A DNA stretch of 64,000 nt from Cyrtodaria siliqua (lineage: Eukaryota > Mollusca > Bivalvia > Adapedonta > Hiatellidae), in assembly GCA_037043455.1 (NCBI GenBank), contig JAWPHD010001348.1, positions 124,001 to 188,000 of the forward strand, read 5' to 3'. The position numbers were made by a program, and so were the translations under genes. Position 1 is the stretch's first letter; each line of letters opens with the position of its first letter. Shown here piece after piece: positions 36,357 to 47,567 of this stretch. The notes below the pieces were generated by a model that was not told the DNA's origin, ran no database searches, and saw only the letters and a program-made list of their open reading frames with translations.

Positions 36357-36560
36357 GATGAAGATTTATTATAATTTTATCAAACCGGTGATAACTTAGG
36401 GTTTACATGAGAGAACTAATCGTGAAGGTCAAGGTCATTTTTAGAGCACTAATAATAACTGTGTTGAATTGGGTGGGTAAAAAACTTACTAGTTTTACAA
36501 GGGTGGGCATGTGAACTCTAAGTTATCATCGGTTTGATAAAATTATAATCAATCTTCATC
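36357..36560. repeat. Hairpin with about 50-bp arms
   Basis: The left arm 36,357-36,407 and the right arm 36,511-36,560 are inverted (GATGAAGATTKATTATAATT, then TTATCAAACC and GATAACTTAG). A further copy of ATCAAACCATGGTGATAACT follows at 36,578. It may be a MITE remnant. Confidence 0.6.
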
Positions 36561-36599
36561 AAATTTCGATTAATTCTATCAAACCATGGTGATAACTTG

Positions 36600-38244
36600 G
36601 GTTTCCATGAGATTTCAGAGCGTCACACAGTCATTATTACTATTTCACTATTTATCAGTTATATTATTTCGATGAAAAATGGTAATATGTTAATTACCAT
36701 TCACATAACTACATATATTAAAGTATCACGAGTTACCTTCAATAATTATATATTTTGATTATATGTATCCCATACCTGTACAGTAGTTACTAGACTGACA
36801 ACAAATAATTATTTGTATCACTTTGACCATAATTTGTCAAATTAAATACATGTAACTTAGATCAGCATAGTTTCATGTGTTTCATAATCGTGTATTATAT
36901 AAAAGCAATAGCTCATATTCCCTTTATAATCTGTCATATATTCATATGCATGCAATCATGCATTTCCATAACCAATTTTTAGTTCCAACATTTTATTACG
37001 CATACCTATATAAATCCTGTTGATTAAGTATTTCACTTATATATATATTTCATAATTTGTCATATGATGATTTTTTTAAAAACTCGCCTCTTACCGTATA
37101 ATTATGTATACTGTAAAAGTGTACGCGATTTCACTTACTTGTTACATGACATACTTATCTGTCACATCACTTAACCTAAATTAAACAACCGCCCGTCGCC
37201 AGCGCATATGCTCGCTTCACTGACATTAAGCGCGTGAGATTTTCCTCCCAGGAATCCGCTTTTGTCAACATTATCAAGTCCTTCACTGGCTTTCCTCAGT
37301 TTCTATGTGAGCGACTAGCTTGAAGACTAGCTCGAAACCATTAATACTTGCTTAAAGCATTGTATGACGTCATTTGCATTTACCATATCATTAATTATAC
37401 ATCCCATTCTGTTTTAACAACGAAGTTAGAACACATATGTTTATTTACAGTCAGTTTGAGTACAACTGTTTTCATTTCCAATATACATGTATACTATTAC
37501 ATAGTATTTACTTTATAAATGTCAAAGTTCAACGTGTGTATTGTGTTGTTGTCATACATCTTTTGTATATATTATTAATTTATTATGTATCACCGTATAT
37601 ACCGGTACCTGTAATATCTGCATGAGAGGGTATGCAAGTACCCTGACGTAGTAAGAGTTCATAGCCTCTATTCCTAATACTAATCCATTGATACAACTGT
37701 TGTATCGGACTTATTATAGTAGATATTGCCCAACATCCATTCAAGATTACAGCCGGGAGGTACCTTTTAATTACTAGGTTTGAACTAGGTTCAACACAGT
37801 AGTTCAGTCCGATAATTTCGATCTTGAACATTCACAAAGTGTGCCTCTCCCTACTCAGTGAGATCTTCTCTAAAATTTCTTGGAACAAGAAAACAATAGC
37901 TCTACCTCTGAGTAACTTTATTATTAAGACCCCTAGTACGTATCTCTGCAGTTCTAGCTATTAAAGTATAACGGTCATTATTTATCTACTGCTGAATAAA
38001 AATGTCTTCTAATAAACATACTTAATTCAACAGCCTAATAACCATCAGTATAATAATTATCAGCTTAATAATATAGTTTTCCCCAGTAGTTTTTCCACTA
38101 TCATTTATATAATGTACGCATTTCATCATCAATACTGAATTGCTCGTTTTTAAAAAATTTAATAATTTCTCTTGATTTCCCCCTGATATTTTGGTAAAGA
38201 AAACATCTACACAGACTGACTCAAATTTATTAAAAAGTGCCACA
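36600..38244. other. Intergenic, nothing recognised
   Basis: AT-rich sequence without a convincing gene or element. Short open frames here have no domain or splice support. Confidence 0.3.
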
Positions 38245-38395
38245 CCCTAAGGTATGTGTAGGACTCAGTCTTTACCATTGACGGTCAATCAAGTTTACTA
38301 TAAAGCCATTAACAGCACGTATATGTTTTAAACATTGCATATATATGCACATGTATGTAACTTGATTCCAAGTAAAACTGTTTATCGGTACTATT
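38245..38395 (+). repeat. Relic related to the MITE at 7.6 kb
   Basis: CAATCAAGTTTACTRT, CATGTATGTAACTTGATTC and a GTCTTTACCATTGA stretch align in order with the interior of the MITE at 7,553-7,916, at moderate similarity and without intact ends. Confidence 0.4.
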
Positions 38396-38985
38396 AGCCG
38401 AATTAATGAAGCTTCGAAGCATCCGACTGTCTTATACAGACCGTCAAATTTTAAAATCCTAAATGATCTGTTCGAGTGAAATGTATCCCACTATTAATCT
38501 ACATGACTGAACACTCAAAAAGGTTATCATGAGTACCCTAGTATGTACAAGAACATATAAAACTATGGATTTGTTCACGTGGGTTGCTTGACGAGTAGTC
38601 GTCAACATTTTGCTTTGTTGGCAACTCATTTATCACGATGTTTTCTATTCCGTATCCATCTTCATTAATTAATTCATCAACTTAATTTATGAACAAGTTC
38701 ATTGTATGTTTCTCAGCATTTGTCTTGATACTGTTTACAATTCGAGATACAAAATATATATACCAAGAAGATATCTATAGGTTTTCTACTGTTGCTTTTG
38801 CTATTAATCATACTTATCTTCCCGATTTTCTGTCGATTACTTGTTTTTCTACAAACTTGATAATCAAAGTAAAACCTTTAAATTTCGCTACAAATGAATC
38901 GGGACTCGTTTTGAGACAACACGCGTGGTAACTTACCTCATTCCTAAGTGTCCGGACCTCTTGAAATAGCAAGCCGGTGTAGTCG
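38396..38985. other. Intergenic, nothing recognised
   Basis: No coding or repeat structure is recognised between the MITE relic and the foldback element FB-B. Confidence 0.3.
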
Positions 38986-39712
38986 TATGAGGCGCCATAC
39001 GTGACTATATGTTGTAAGATAAATATATACGTTGCGTTTAAAATATATATACTGAATACAAAATATATATGAAACAGACAAATATATACGTTACTACGAA
39101 ATATATATATTCTATCCAAAAATATATATCATACAAATATATATGTTACTCCTAGAAATATATATTCTGAAAAATATATGTTATACCGAAAAATATATTC
39201 GCTTTATAAACATATATTGTCAGTCTTAATATATTGAAGATGAAACTATTTGAGATAAAAATAAATAGTTTCTCTAAAATAAATATATTGCAGACACAAA
39301 TATATCAATGAAATATCGATAAATAATGGTGCGAACTTCTGGGTGACCGAAACTAAATAAATATTTGTTTTCCAAATATGTTGGCATAGACTGTGCTGCA
39401 AATATATACGTTGGCGTAGACTGCTACACTGTCCCGTTTTTTATGGGCGGCCATTACCGCCAAAAGTATGTTTTTAATAAATCATCCAGTCATAGACGAA
39501 TTAATTCATCGGTATTGTATTTAATTCAATGTAACGTTAATAAATTCTTTTTTTGAAACCATCAAATCAAACTTAAAACAATCCGATGCTTTGTGAAATA
39601 ATCCGGAGTGTTTTATCAAACCATCTAATCGAACTTGAAACGATTCAGTGCAATGCTAAACAGTTCAGTCGAAAACATGAATCATTATATCTCTCCCTCG
39701 TCTTGCTGACGA

Positions 39713-40027
39713 ATTGAATGTTGTTTAACGGCTCATCAAGACAGTATAGGTTATTTAGAGCCGCCCCAGAGAGAGGGGAAGGATACATAGGAATCCGGGA
39801 ACCGTGTCCTACTCTTAGTATCGAATAGATTCCTATGGTTCTTTAACGTGCTCGGAGGATAGACCGATACACGGGACCGCCCGGTTTAGGTCTCCATCCG
39901 ACGGACGAGGCTAAGGGAAAGTGTTTTGCCCAAGAACACACCGACGAATCTTAGTGGCACCACGGAGGATTGAGCCCGGGACATCCGGTTACAAATCCGC
40001 CGCGCTACCGACTGCGCCACGCCAGCC
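39713..40027 (-). mobile_element. tRNA-derived SINE, family S1, nearly full length, in FB-B
   Basis: The minus-strand head is GGCTGGCGTGGCGCAGTCGG followed by TAGCGC (A-box), with a B-box-like GGGCTCAATCC. The central domain CTTGGGCAAAACACTTTCCC and the 3' end TTAAACAACATTCAATTC are present. No clear target duplication is seen. Confidence 0.85.
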
Positions 40028-40261
40028 GAGGCAACGCGCCTGATGCATTCGGATACTATAAACATCATTGAGGTGGTGGAACGGAGGGTGATCAATACGT
40101 TGGTAAGAAGATGGAGCATCGACGAATCTGATATGTCACGACAGTTTCTTGTATTACAAAACTACTTTTGGACGATGTATAATCATTATCGCTGTCGCGT
40201 ATTTCGATATCTACTAGCTATTACACTAACGAGATGTGATCCAAGGCCTGAAATTGCGGGT

Positions 40262-40619
40262 TGCTTAACAACTGATGAAGTTGTTTGAAAGAAATAATAG
40301 TCTATCTGACAGACAGCATGGTTTCAGAAACAAGAGATCCTGTGAGAGCCAGCTCATAAACACGCTCCAGGACTTAGCATCCGGTCTAAATGACAAACAA
40401 CAGACAGATGCCATTCTGCTCGACTTCGGGGATTGCGTAGACCCCAATCAGAGATGTTTTTAACCTGTTTTTAACTGCACTTGTACATAGTTCACCACAT
40501 GTGCAAGTATTTTCCGGAGGAACCCGGCACATTATAGGAAGAAGAAGAAGAAGAAGAAGAAGAAGAAGAAGAAGAAGAAGAGAAGAAGAAGAAGAAGAAG
40601 AAGAAGAAGAAGAAGAAGA
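40262..40619 (+). pseudogene. LINE remnant with internal deletion and (GAA)n tail
   Basis: LSDRQHGFRNKRSCESQL and LASGLNDKQQTDAILLDF (about 40,300-40,425) are reverse-transcriptase motifs of the CR1/Jockey type, in one frame. The frame then jumps to a non-coding 3' end and a GAA tract (40,537-40,619). The catalytic core between them is missing, so the copy is internally deleted. Confidence 0.65.
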
Positions 40620-41387
40620 TCAATAGTTCTTCGTACGTTAGCCGTTTGATCGTCCATTTTTTGCGGATTTGTTATGTTTTCGTGGTAAAGAAACTACAAC
40701 ATGCGGAACACTTCTCGGACGCTGGGAAATTTGGCTTGTCTCAAGTTTGAAAAACGGGACAGTGTAGCAGTCTACGCCAGCGTATATATTTGCAGCACAG
40801 TCTATGCCAACGTATATATTTGCACAAGGCATATATATTTGGAAAAATAATTATTAAGTTTCGGTCACCCAGAAATTCGCACCATTTATTTATCGATCTT
40901 TCATTGATATATTTGTGTCTGCAATATATTTATTTTAGAGAAACTATTTATTTTCTCTCAAATATTTTCATCTTCAGTATATTAAGACAGACAATATATT
41001 TTTATAAAGCGAATACATTTTTCGGTATAACATATAAATGTTTGCGTCTACAATATATAAATTAGGAAAAACATATATTCAGACTAACGTATATATTTGC
41101 GTCTACAATATATATATTTAAAAACTGAATATATATTTTTCAGAATATATATTGCTAGGAGTAACATATATTTGTATGATATATATTTTTGGACAGAATG
41201 TATATATTTCGGAGTAACGTATATATTTGTCTGTATCATATATATTTTGTATTTTATACATATATTTCGGAGTAACGTATATATTTGTCTGTATCATATA
41301 TATTTTTGTATTCAGTATATTTATTTTACACACAACGTATATATTTATCTTACAACATATAGTCACGTATGGCGCCTCATAAAGTCG

Positions 41388-41941
41388 AATCTGTTTTCCG
41401 AATTCTCAAAAAATAAGCCTACGAGACTATGTCCTTGATTATTAATCAACTGTTTCCTCGCTTTTTAATAATTTATCAGCATAATACCGTTTCGACCATT
41501 CAGAAACAGCGATAAAATATCATTTCCGTACTTCTCGGGGTTTTCCCCGTTCTCTACTCTTCGAATTTCAGAACTATTTATAGATTTCCGCGTCATTCGT
41601 GAAAACGCAGCCAATCGGTATCGCGATTTACGCACGAATTTCCAACTTTCGAAAGTTCCTGCATTGATTTAGGCCATTTCGGCCCTGCATTGAACTTTTA
41701 CCGTATGCATAGTTCCATTTCGAAACAGCCATTTCGGCAATGATTTCAACATTTACGGTATGCATTGATCGGCCATTTTCGGCCATGCGTCAGGCTCGTA
41801 TTCAACCATTTTGGTCTCTTAAATTGGATTCTGGAGGATTTCCCTCTATAAAACATCGACAAATTGAGTGTCAGTCTGAACGAAATTATTCCCGAATGTC
41901 CCCGTGTTTAATAATTTTCTCTCAATCTCAATTAAAAGATT
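41388..41941. other. Intergenic, nothing recognised
   Basis: Repeated GGCCATTTCGGC / ATTTTCGGCCATGC motifs occur near 41,670-41,790 (a short internal repeat around GCATTGA). No gene is supported. Confidence 0.35.
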
Positions 41942-42024
41942 GCTTTCGTTCCTTCCTTCCTTCCTTCTCCCCTCCCTCCCTCCCTCCCTCCTTCCTTCCT
42001 TCCTCGCTCCCTCCCTCCCTCCTT
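41942..42024. repeat. CCTT/CCCT polypyrimidine tract
   Basis: Imperfect tetranucleotide microsatellite of TTCC and CCCT steps, interrupted once by TCGC. Confidence 0.95.
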
Positions 42025-42517
42025 GATTGAAAACCGAATTTAAGGTCAACTAGACCTGAAGGTGATGAATATCCCCGCTTTGAAAACTTTTGAAGTGAAA
42101 ATTCATTATACAATAATAGAGTGGAAAAGTTGAAGTCAAACTTTTGCAATCAAATGCCATTTAGGTAATCAACAATTTGTGATGTAGAGGGACAGGAGGT
42201 CATCAGTTGTTATATATGAAGTTTGGGAACAATCCATTGGAAATTGTTTGAAAAATGCAAGTAATAAGGACAAGTTACGCGACAAGACGGAACAATACGG
42301 ACAGCGTGTATAAAGCCTCCTATTTAGCCCCCACGTCACTTTTGTCAAGCGGGATATAACACAAAAAATCTTACTGACACAAATTATAAACTTGAAACAC
42401 TGATTTTCGTGTTCATATCATCTCTAATTGCATGAATAATCAGTACTTTTGCATATGTTGTGAATTCATCTTAATGGATGATCTATATTCTCACAACACA
42501 GTTAATTTTGCATTGCT
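42025..42517. other. Intergenic, nothing recognised
   Basis: This may contain the 3' untranslated region of the putative exon on the minus strand. No repeat is recognised. Confidence 0.25.
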
Positions 42518-42811
42518 CTACATATGTAGCAGGACCCCTCTGGACCACTGTAGAACTTCCTGAATTTTCTTAGAAATATTTTCGTTGTGAAACAACTTGA
42601 ATTCTGTTGCTCGAATTATCCAGCATAAAACACTGGGTTGACCAATTTGCTCTTTTTTAATATCAATAGTTTGAAGAGACACTCTTGCATTTTCCATTTC
42701 ACTGACATTTTCAAGTGTATCACCCGGTATTAAATTCCCAGATCTAGGCTCAGAAATATTCAGGCATATCCAAACCTGTATGAAATCATGAACTTGTCCC
42801 ATTCTTGTCAC
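42518..42811 (-). CDS. Putative terminal exon of an unidentified gene
   Basis: From 42,811 the minus strand carries a good 3' splice site (TTTTTTTGCAG just upstream) and then an open frame of 97 codons to a TAG at 42,518-42,520. The peptide starts VTRMGQVHDFIQVW, continues with a balanced polar composition (PGDTLENVSEMENARVSLQ, then GQPSVLCWIIRATEFKLFH) and ends WSRGVLLHM. It does not look like any transposon protein I know. The frame also stays open about 45 codons upstream, but that part reads like intron (VYFLKCLNIFSIFL). No preceding exon or clear AATAAA was found. It could be a real gene exon or an exapted fragment. Confidence 0.35.
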   Translation of the reverse strand: MTRMGQVHDFIQVWICLNISEPRSGNLIPGDTLENVSEMENARVSLQTIDIKKEQIGQPSVLCWIIRATEFKLFHNENISKKIQEVLQWSRGVLLHM

Positions 42812-42949
42812 CTGCAAAAAAATAGAGAAAATATTTAAACATTTTAAGAAATAAACAAGAATCGAATAAATAGATCTTTTTTTTAACCGCCAGAAAGTTC
42901 CTGCGGTAACTGGCAAGGGAAATAACTGTTTAGTGAGACCTTTCAACGA

Positions 42950-43299
42950 TTTATGTCATTCATTCACACTCGTATTTTGAAATAAACATGTGTCAAAGGT
43001 GCATGTCTACCTATCCTCTGTGCTCATGCTCTCCGACAACATAGCCCTGGACAACACAGTAAAATACTTGCTATTCATAAAAACAAACACAACACTTTAA
43101 CATCAGGTTAAATTTTAACTGTGAAATGGAAATAAATTTGGAGAAAAACACATGCAAATTACAAACTTTGGATTCTTTTCCATGGACCTAGTTTAGCATC
43201 CTACGACCCGGAAGTACTTTCTCACCGCTCCGACATCAAAAGCATTATTGTGCTGAATAATACAACTGTGTAATTTAGTTAGATATATGTAGTGTATTT
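42950..43299 (+). repeat. Dispersed repeat R1, copy b, left part
   Basis: Matches 61,456-61,765 closely (ATAGCCCTGGACAACACAGT, CTTTAACATCAGGTTAAATT). It is broken at 43,299 by FB-C and continues at 46,279. Confidence 0.85.
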
Positions 43300-44664
43300 T
43301 ACGGTGTCCGGTTGGGGCCAGATACAATGTCGCATTGTCGTTGTCGTGGGCGACAATGCGACGCCCGACAACGCGACATCAACACATCGCGATACGACAG
43401 TGCGACATTGCGATACGACAACTCGACATTGCGATACGACATCACGACATTGCGATACGACACCGCGACATTACGACAATTGAAAGAATGTCGCGTTGTC
43501 GTGGGCGACATTACGACAATACTACGGAAGCGTATTCGTGCCTCGTTTTGTTGGGTTATAGTGAATTTCTCCATTTAAACTATCTCGAGTTGTTACGATA
43601 TATGTTTATATATCGATATATTTGTGTCGACAAAACACGTTGTAATTCAATAAATGCAAAACAAATAAGTTGAAATGGTTATTTATTTTACAATTAATCG
43701 TTTTTAATGAACTTGACATTTTTTTCTTTTATGTATATCACGTTGAAACCAAACAAATAAAAATAAAACAATATAAAGGTACTCGACGTAATGAGTATTA
43801 TGTGTATTACACGAGATATTTATGTGATATACTCGGGATCTTTATTTCAAGTTATGTACATTTTGTCGATAATGTGACATACATATGTCGATTTAAAATC
43901 TAAAAAATGGTAACACAAATCGAGTTAACGTCATATTATAATTAAATTAAATTTGCACCGAAACGATTAGCCCCGGTCATCCGGCCTGCTTCTGATTTCT
44001 TTGCTGCGCTTTGTTTTCTTGTATTCTAGTCTCGGACAGCCAAACATGTATGATGTATAGATATCGGTCTTGGCAGATTAGGTCGAATAAAGTACTCACT
44101 AAACCACGCACTAGCGATTAGCCAACTGTATTCGCCATTTTTTTACGCAAATAAATGTCAACATTTGTATAACGTTAAGTTATAAATAAAGCTGCATGAG
44201 GATGGGGTGGGGGTGGGGGTAAAACATGTTTTCACTTTGAATAGGGTCCTAGGCATTCAAGCTAAAATTCATGAAATTCAACCACAGACAGTCGTGGGTT
44301 GCAGGGGGGCTTCACCAGGACTCTATAACAAATGGTAAACTGCCCATAGGAATTCCATCTCACTATTGACACTCACAGGACCTTGACAACTGGGCAGACA
44401 GTATCATGCATCTTACTGGCAAATATTAATCTGGGCAGATACTACAAAAAAAAGGCGCCCACTGTATTCGCCCGTTTTTCACGCACATAAAAGTCAACGT
44501 TTACATAACATTACGTTGTAACTAAATAATGAGGGTGGGGTTGTGTGTGGTGGGGGTAGCCGGAGGGGGTCTCATAAAAGGATAACAACAAATTGAATTT
44601 GAATAATAACAGATAACAATGAACAGTTCACAGTTCACAGTAAATAAAATAACAATCCTAAATT

Positions 44665-44731
44665 GAGGCAGACCATCCGTAAGAATCGACACTTCCTCAC
44701 GTACAAGTCAAGCTCCCAGTGGGATTCGAAC
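44665..44731 (-). mobile_element. S2 SINE fragment
   Basis: GAGGCAGACCATCCGTAAGA, CACTTCCTCACGTACAAGTC and GGGATTCGAAC match the S2 copy at 19.6-19.8 kb with a short internal deletion. It lies in the centre of FB-C. Confidence 0.7.
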
Positions 44732-45169
44732 ATGAAAATACGTCTATAGTAAAAAAACTCTCTCGAAGTCTCGCCAAAATCTCCCCAAAGTTAGTTGCCA
44801 GTTCAACCATCCATTTTTCCCAGGCGCTGGTGCTGTTTCCCCAGACTGAATCCGTGTAGCATAGCGTAGCGAAAAATTTAAAAGCAGTACGGGTGACCAA
44901 GGCTAGAGTAAAGTTTCTTTAAAAATGTTGACACCTCAAAATGAGGTCATACCGAAAAACGGGTATGATCGATGATTGGTCGAAGTCAGTTTTTAAATTC
45001 TGAAAGAGATGGTTACGTTTATTGTTTTCTTTTGGGTAGGTCTGGGTAGATAAGACCAAATAAAAGGTCATGCACACGTTGACTTTTACTTGCGTGAAGA
45101 AATGGCGAATACAGTCGGCTAATCGCTAGTGGGTACATTAATCAGCCTTTTCTGCCAAGACCGATATCT

Positions 45170-45470
45170 GCAAGAAAGACATATAGGGGATTTCTTTACT
45201 ACACTGTCTTGTTTTAATGGGATGACAGTGGGGTAAGTGTGAGGTTTGGTACACCCTAGAACCGGTTTAAACCCCCAGTGGCCTTTGTTGCCACTGACCG
45301 TTCCAAGGCGGTAGCCCTATTGTCAACCTTTTGTGTTTGTGATGTCGTTTGCATTTTTTTTTACTTTTGCCTTCTCGTTTGTCTGTTTGCGTGTTTGTTT
45401 TTGTGTTTTGTGGTTTACTGTCGTCCTTGAATGCTGCTTTCCCTGTCCGATTATTTTTATATTTCTTTAT
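45170..45470 (+). mobile_element. R2 repeat inserted in the FB-C right arm
   Basis: The left arm of FB-C reads uninterrupted through this position (complement of GATATCTATACATCATAC), whereas the right arm holds 301 extra bases. These include CACTGACCGTTCCAAGGCGG, CCCTATTGTCAACC and TTTCCCTGTCCGATT. This defines a full R2 copy and dates its insertion after the arms formed. Confidence 0.8.
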
Positions 45471-46278
45471 ATACATCATACATGTTTGGCTGTCCGAGAC
45501 TAGAATACACGAACAACAAAGCGTAGCAAAGAACTCAGGCCGGATGACCGGGGCTAATCATTCCGGTGTAAATTTGATTTAAATAAAGCACGAACTTAAC
45601 TCGATTTCTTTTACCATTTTTTAGATTTTAAATCGACATATTTATATCACATTATCGACAAACTGCACATAACTTGAAATAAAGATCTCGAGTATATCAG
45701 ATAAATATCTCGTGTAATACACATAATTCTCATTACGTCGAGTACCTTTATATTGATATTTTTTTATTTGTGTTGTTTCAACGCGATATAAAGAAAAGAA
45801 AAAACTGTCAAGTTCAATAAAAAGGAGTTATTGTAAAATAAAGTACCATCTCAACGTATTTGTTTTGCATTTATTGAATTACAACGTGTTTTGTCGACAC
45901 AAATATATCGATATATAGATATATATCAGAACAACTCGAGATAGTTTAAAATGAGAAATTCAATATAACCCAACAAGACGAGGCACGAATACGCTTCCGT
46001 ACAATACGACATAATGCCGCGTTGTCGTGCACGACAATGCGACGCCCGACAATGCGACATCGCGACATCGCGATATGACATCACGACAATACGATACGAC
46101 ATCACGACATAATTATCGCGATGTCGTATCGCAATGTCGCGGTGTCGTATCGCAATGTCGAGTTGTCGTATCGCGATGTCGCACTGTCTTATCGCGATGT
46201 CGCGATGTCGCGTTGTCGGGCGTCGCATTATCGCCCACGACAATACGACATTGTATCTGGCCCCAACCGGACACCGTA

Positions 46279-46801
46279 GTATTTACATTGAATATAGTTA
46301 AAGTGCGGACAGATTATACTTCTGTTTCTGAGTAAGCACATACACTACTTCCAATTTAAACATCTTGCATTCAAAAGACAGAAACAGTTGCATACATCCA
46401 CGGAAGAGAACACACATAAATTTATAAGCGCGTATAGCTCAGAGAAATACAAACAATGTGTGGGGTCATTGCAGTCAAACAGAAGCTATGCATTCCAATA
46501 TCGGCCTGTGCGGTGTAACGAATATCCCAGCGGGTGGAGAACCGATCACAGGCCACACAACTTGAAATTATTCTTTGGAATTGTTCTTTGTTTCTGTGTG
46601 CGTTTGTTGTTGACTGTCGTCCTTGAATGCTACTTTTCCTGTTCGATTTTTATATCTAATTGATAGCCCTATTGTTAACCCTTGTATGTTTGTAATGTCT
46701 TATTTTGCCTTTTATTCATTTTTATATATCGTTGTTCTTTGTTTATGTTTGTGGTTGACTCACTTTTCCTGTTCGATTTTTATATCTATATTGAAAGTAA
46801 G
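46279..46801 (+). repeat. R1 copy b, right part, with R2-like end
   Basis: It continues R1 from 43,299. AGTTAAAGTGCGGACAGATT and ATACAAACAATGTGTGGGGT match 61,766-62,170. The segment from 46,600 (TGACTGTCGTCCTTGAATGC, CCCTATTGTTAACCC) is R2-like and is duplicated once. Confidence 0.8.
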
Positions 46802-47089
46802 TGTGACGATCAGACCCGTGTTCTACAGTCCGGTAGAATTTAATTGTATCTGGCCTCTGATAGTACGGTGTAGTGTTTTAGACGCTGTAGTGTTTCTGGC
46901 GGTGTAAGGGTAAAATATTCATGTTTGAATGTAAAGGGATTAGAAAACATTAATTATAAGGATAGAATTGGATAGACGGTATGTAGCATTTCTTTAATAA
47001 ACTTCATGATCGTAAGAGGTTCGTCGATCTCGCGAAGTATAGTTGAATGTAACTTCCCGGCCATGTAAACCTAGCGTGATGATGCTTCA
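46802..47089 (+). repeat. LTR-like repeat, 288 bp (TG...CA)
   Basis: Nearly the same sequence lies at 60,570-60,856, at the 3' end of the gypsy-type element. Both begin TGWGACGATCAGACYCGTGT and end ATGATGCTTCA. No direct target duplication is seen here, and the left flank (AAAGTAAG) matches the uninserted copy near 62,510 while the right flank does not. It is probably a solo LTR with a rearranged right side. Confidence 0.6.
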
Positions 47090-47212
47090 ACGATCTGATT
47101 GATTTTACTTATAGCTGCCAGTACTGAATGAATAATACTTTCGAAGAATATCAAAATCGTTATTTACGGTCGTAATCTCTAAAACCCGGCACCCCTATCT
47201 TGTTCGTTCGAC

Positions 47213-47253
<41 letters not shown>

Positions 47254-47288
47254 TTCTTTATTTAACGAAGGTTAAAACACATTAAGTT
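47090..47288. repeat. Unrecognised sequence with an (AAT)n microsatellite
   Basis: The AAT tract is at 47,216-47,252. The rest has no recognised feature. Confidence 0.8.
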
Positions 47289-47567
47289 ATGCTGATTAAA
47301 TTTACAAACAACACCGAAAAGAAGAATGTCATGATTCACAGGACGGCATTAAAAAACATGGGCAACCGTATAGTTGACGACGTCACCAGGCTTAATGCTG
47401 GACTAATAAAACGCCTATCAGACCACCCGACATTACCCAGTCATGGTATTTTAATGGATACATATATGGGAAGACATCAAACGAAAGACGGTACAGATTC
47501 GATCTTTTCGACAAAGTGGAGGATATTATTGCGAAGTAAAAACACAAACTGAACAGAGGATGACTAT
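47289..47567 (+). pseudogene. LINE ORF1-like C-terminal fragment
   Basis: The open frame includes MLIKFTNNTEKKNVMIHRTA, NRIVDDVTRLNAGLIKRL and an HPTLPSHG stretch. Near 47,500 a shift of frame gives YRFDLFDKVEDIIAK and a stop at 47,539. The order (IKF-NNT-K, then D-LNxxLIxRL, then RFDxxD) resembles the C-terminal domain of ORF1 proteins of L1/Tx1-type elements. It might belong to the LINE at 49.4-53.7 kb, but 1.9 kb separates them. Moderately uncertain. Confidence 0.4.

Larger units (their letters stand above)
38986..41381. mobile_element. 2.4-kb foldback element FB-B
   Basis: Inverted ends begin TATGAGGCGCCATACGTGAC on both strands. The arms (38,986 to about 39,450 and about 40,745-41,381) are rich in ATATATAC-type units (AAATATATACGTTA) with mirrored order and some expansion in the right arm. 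The flanks TAGTCG and AAGTCG give a 5-6-bp near-duplication. The interior holds an S1 SINE and a LINE fragment with a GAA tail. No transposase is found. Confidence 0.75.
43300..46278. mobile_element. 3.0-kb foldback element FB-C with CpG-rich 21-bp repeats
   Basis: Inverted ends start TACGGTGTCCGGTTGGGGCC. A perfect 6-bp duplication GTATTT flanks the element (43,294-43,299 and 46,279-46,284). The arms are about 0.87 kb (43,300 to about 44,170 and about 45,056-46,278, the right one enlarged by an R2 insertion). Next to each end lie 21-bp units GACATTGCGATACGACAAC plus TC, unusually CpG-rich for this window. The deeper arm is AT-rich and ends near CTAGCGATTAGCC. A part of the arm is duplicated at 44,440-44,520. 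No transposase is found. The 7-residue repeats in open frames are translated 21-bp units. Confidence 0.8.

Noticed and set aside
38986..41381. Maverick/Polinton identity for the foldback elements because of the about 6-bp duplication
   Set aside because: No polymerase, integrase or capsid genes and the wrong terminal bases; the elements are too short and consist of repeats.
43312..43673. Frames with RYDTATLRYDN-type 7-residue repeats in FB-C
   Set aside because: These come from the 21-bp CpG-rich repeat, are open in several frames at once, and are mirrored in the other arm.
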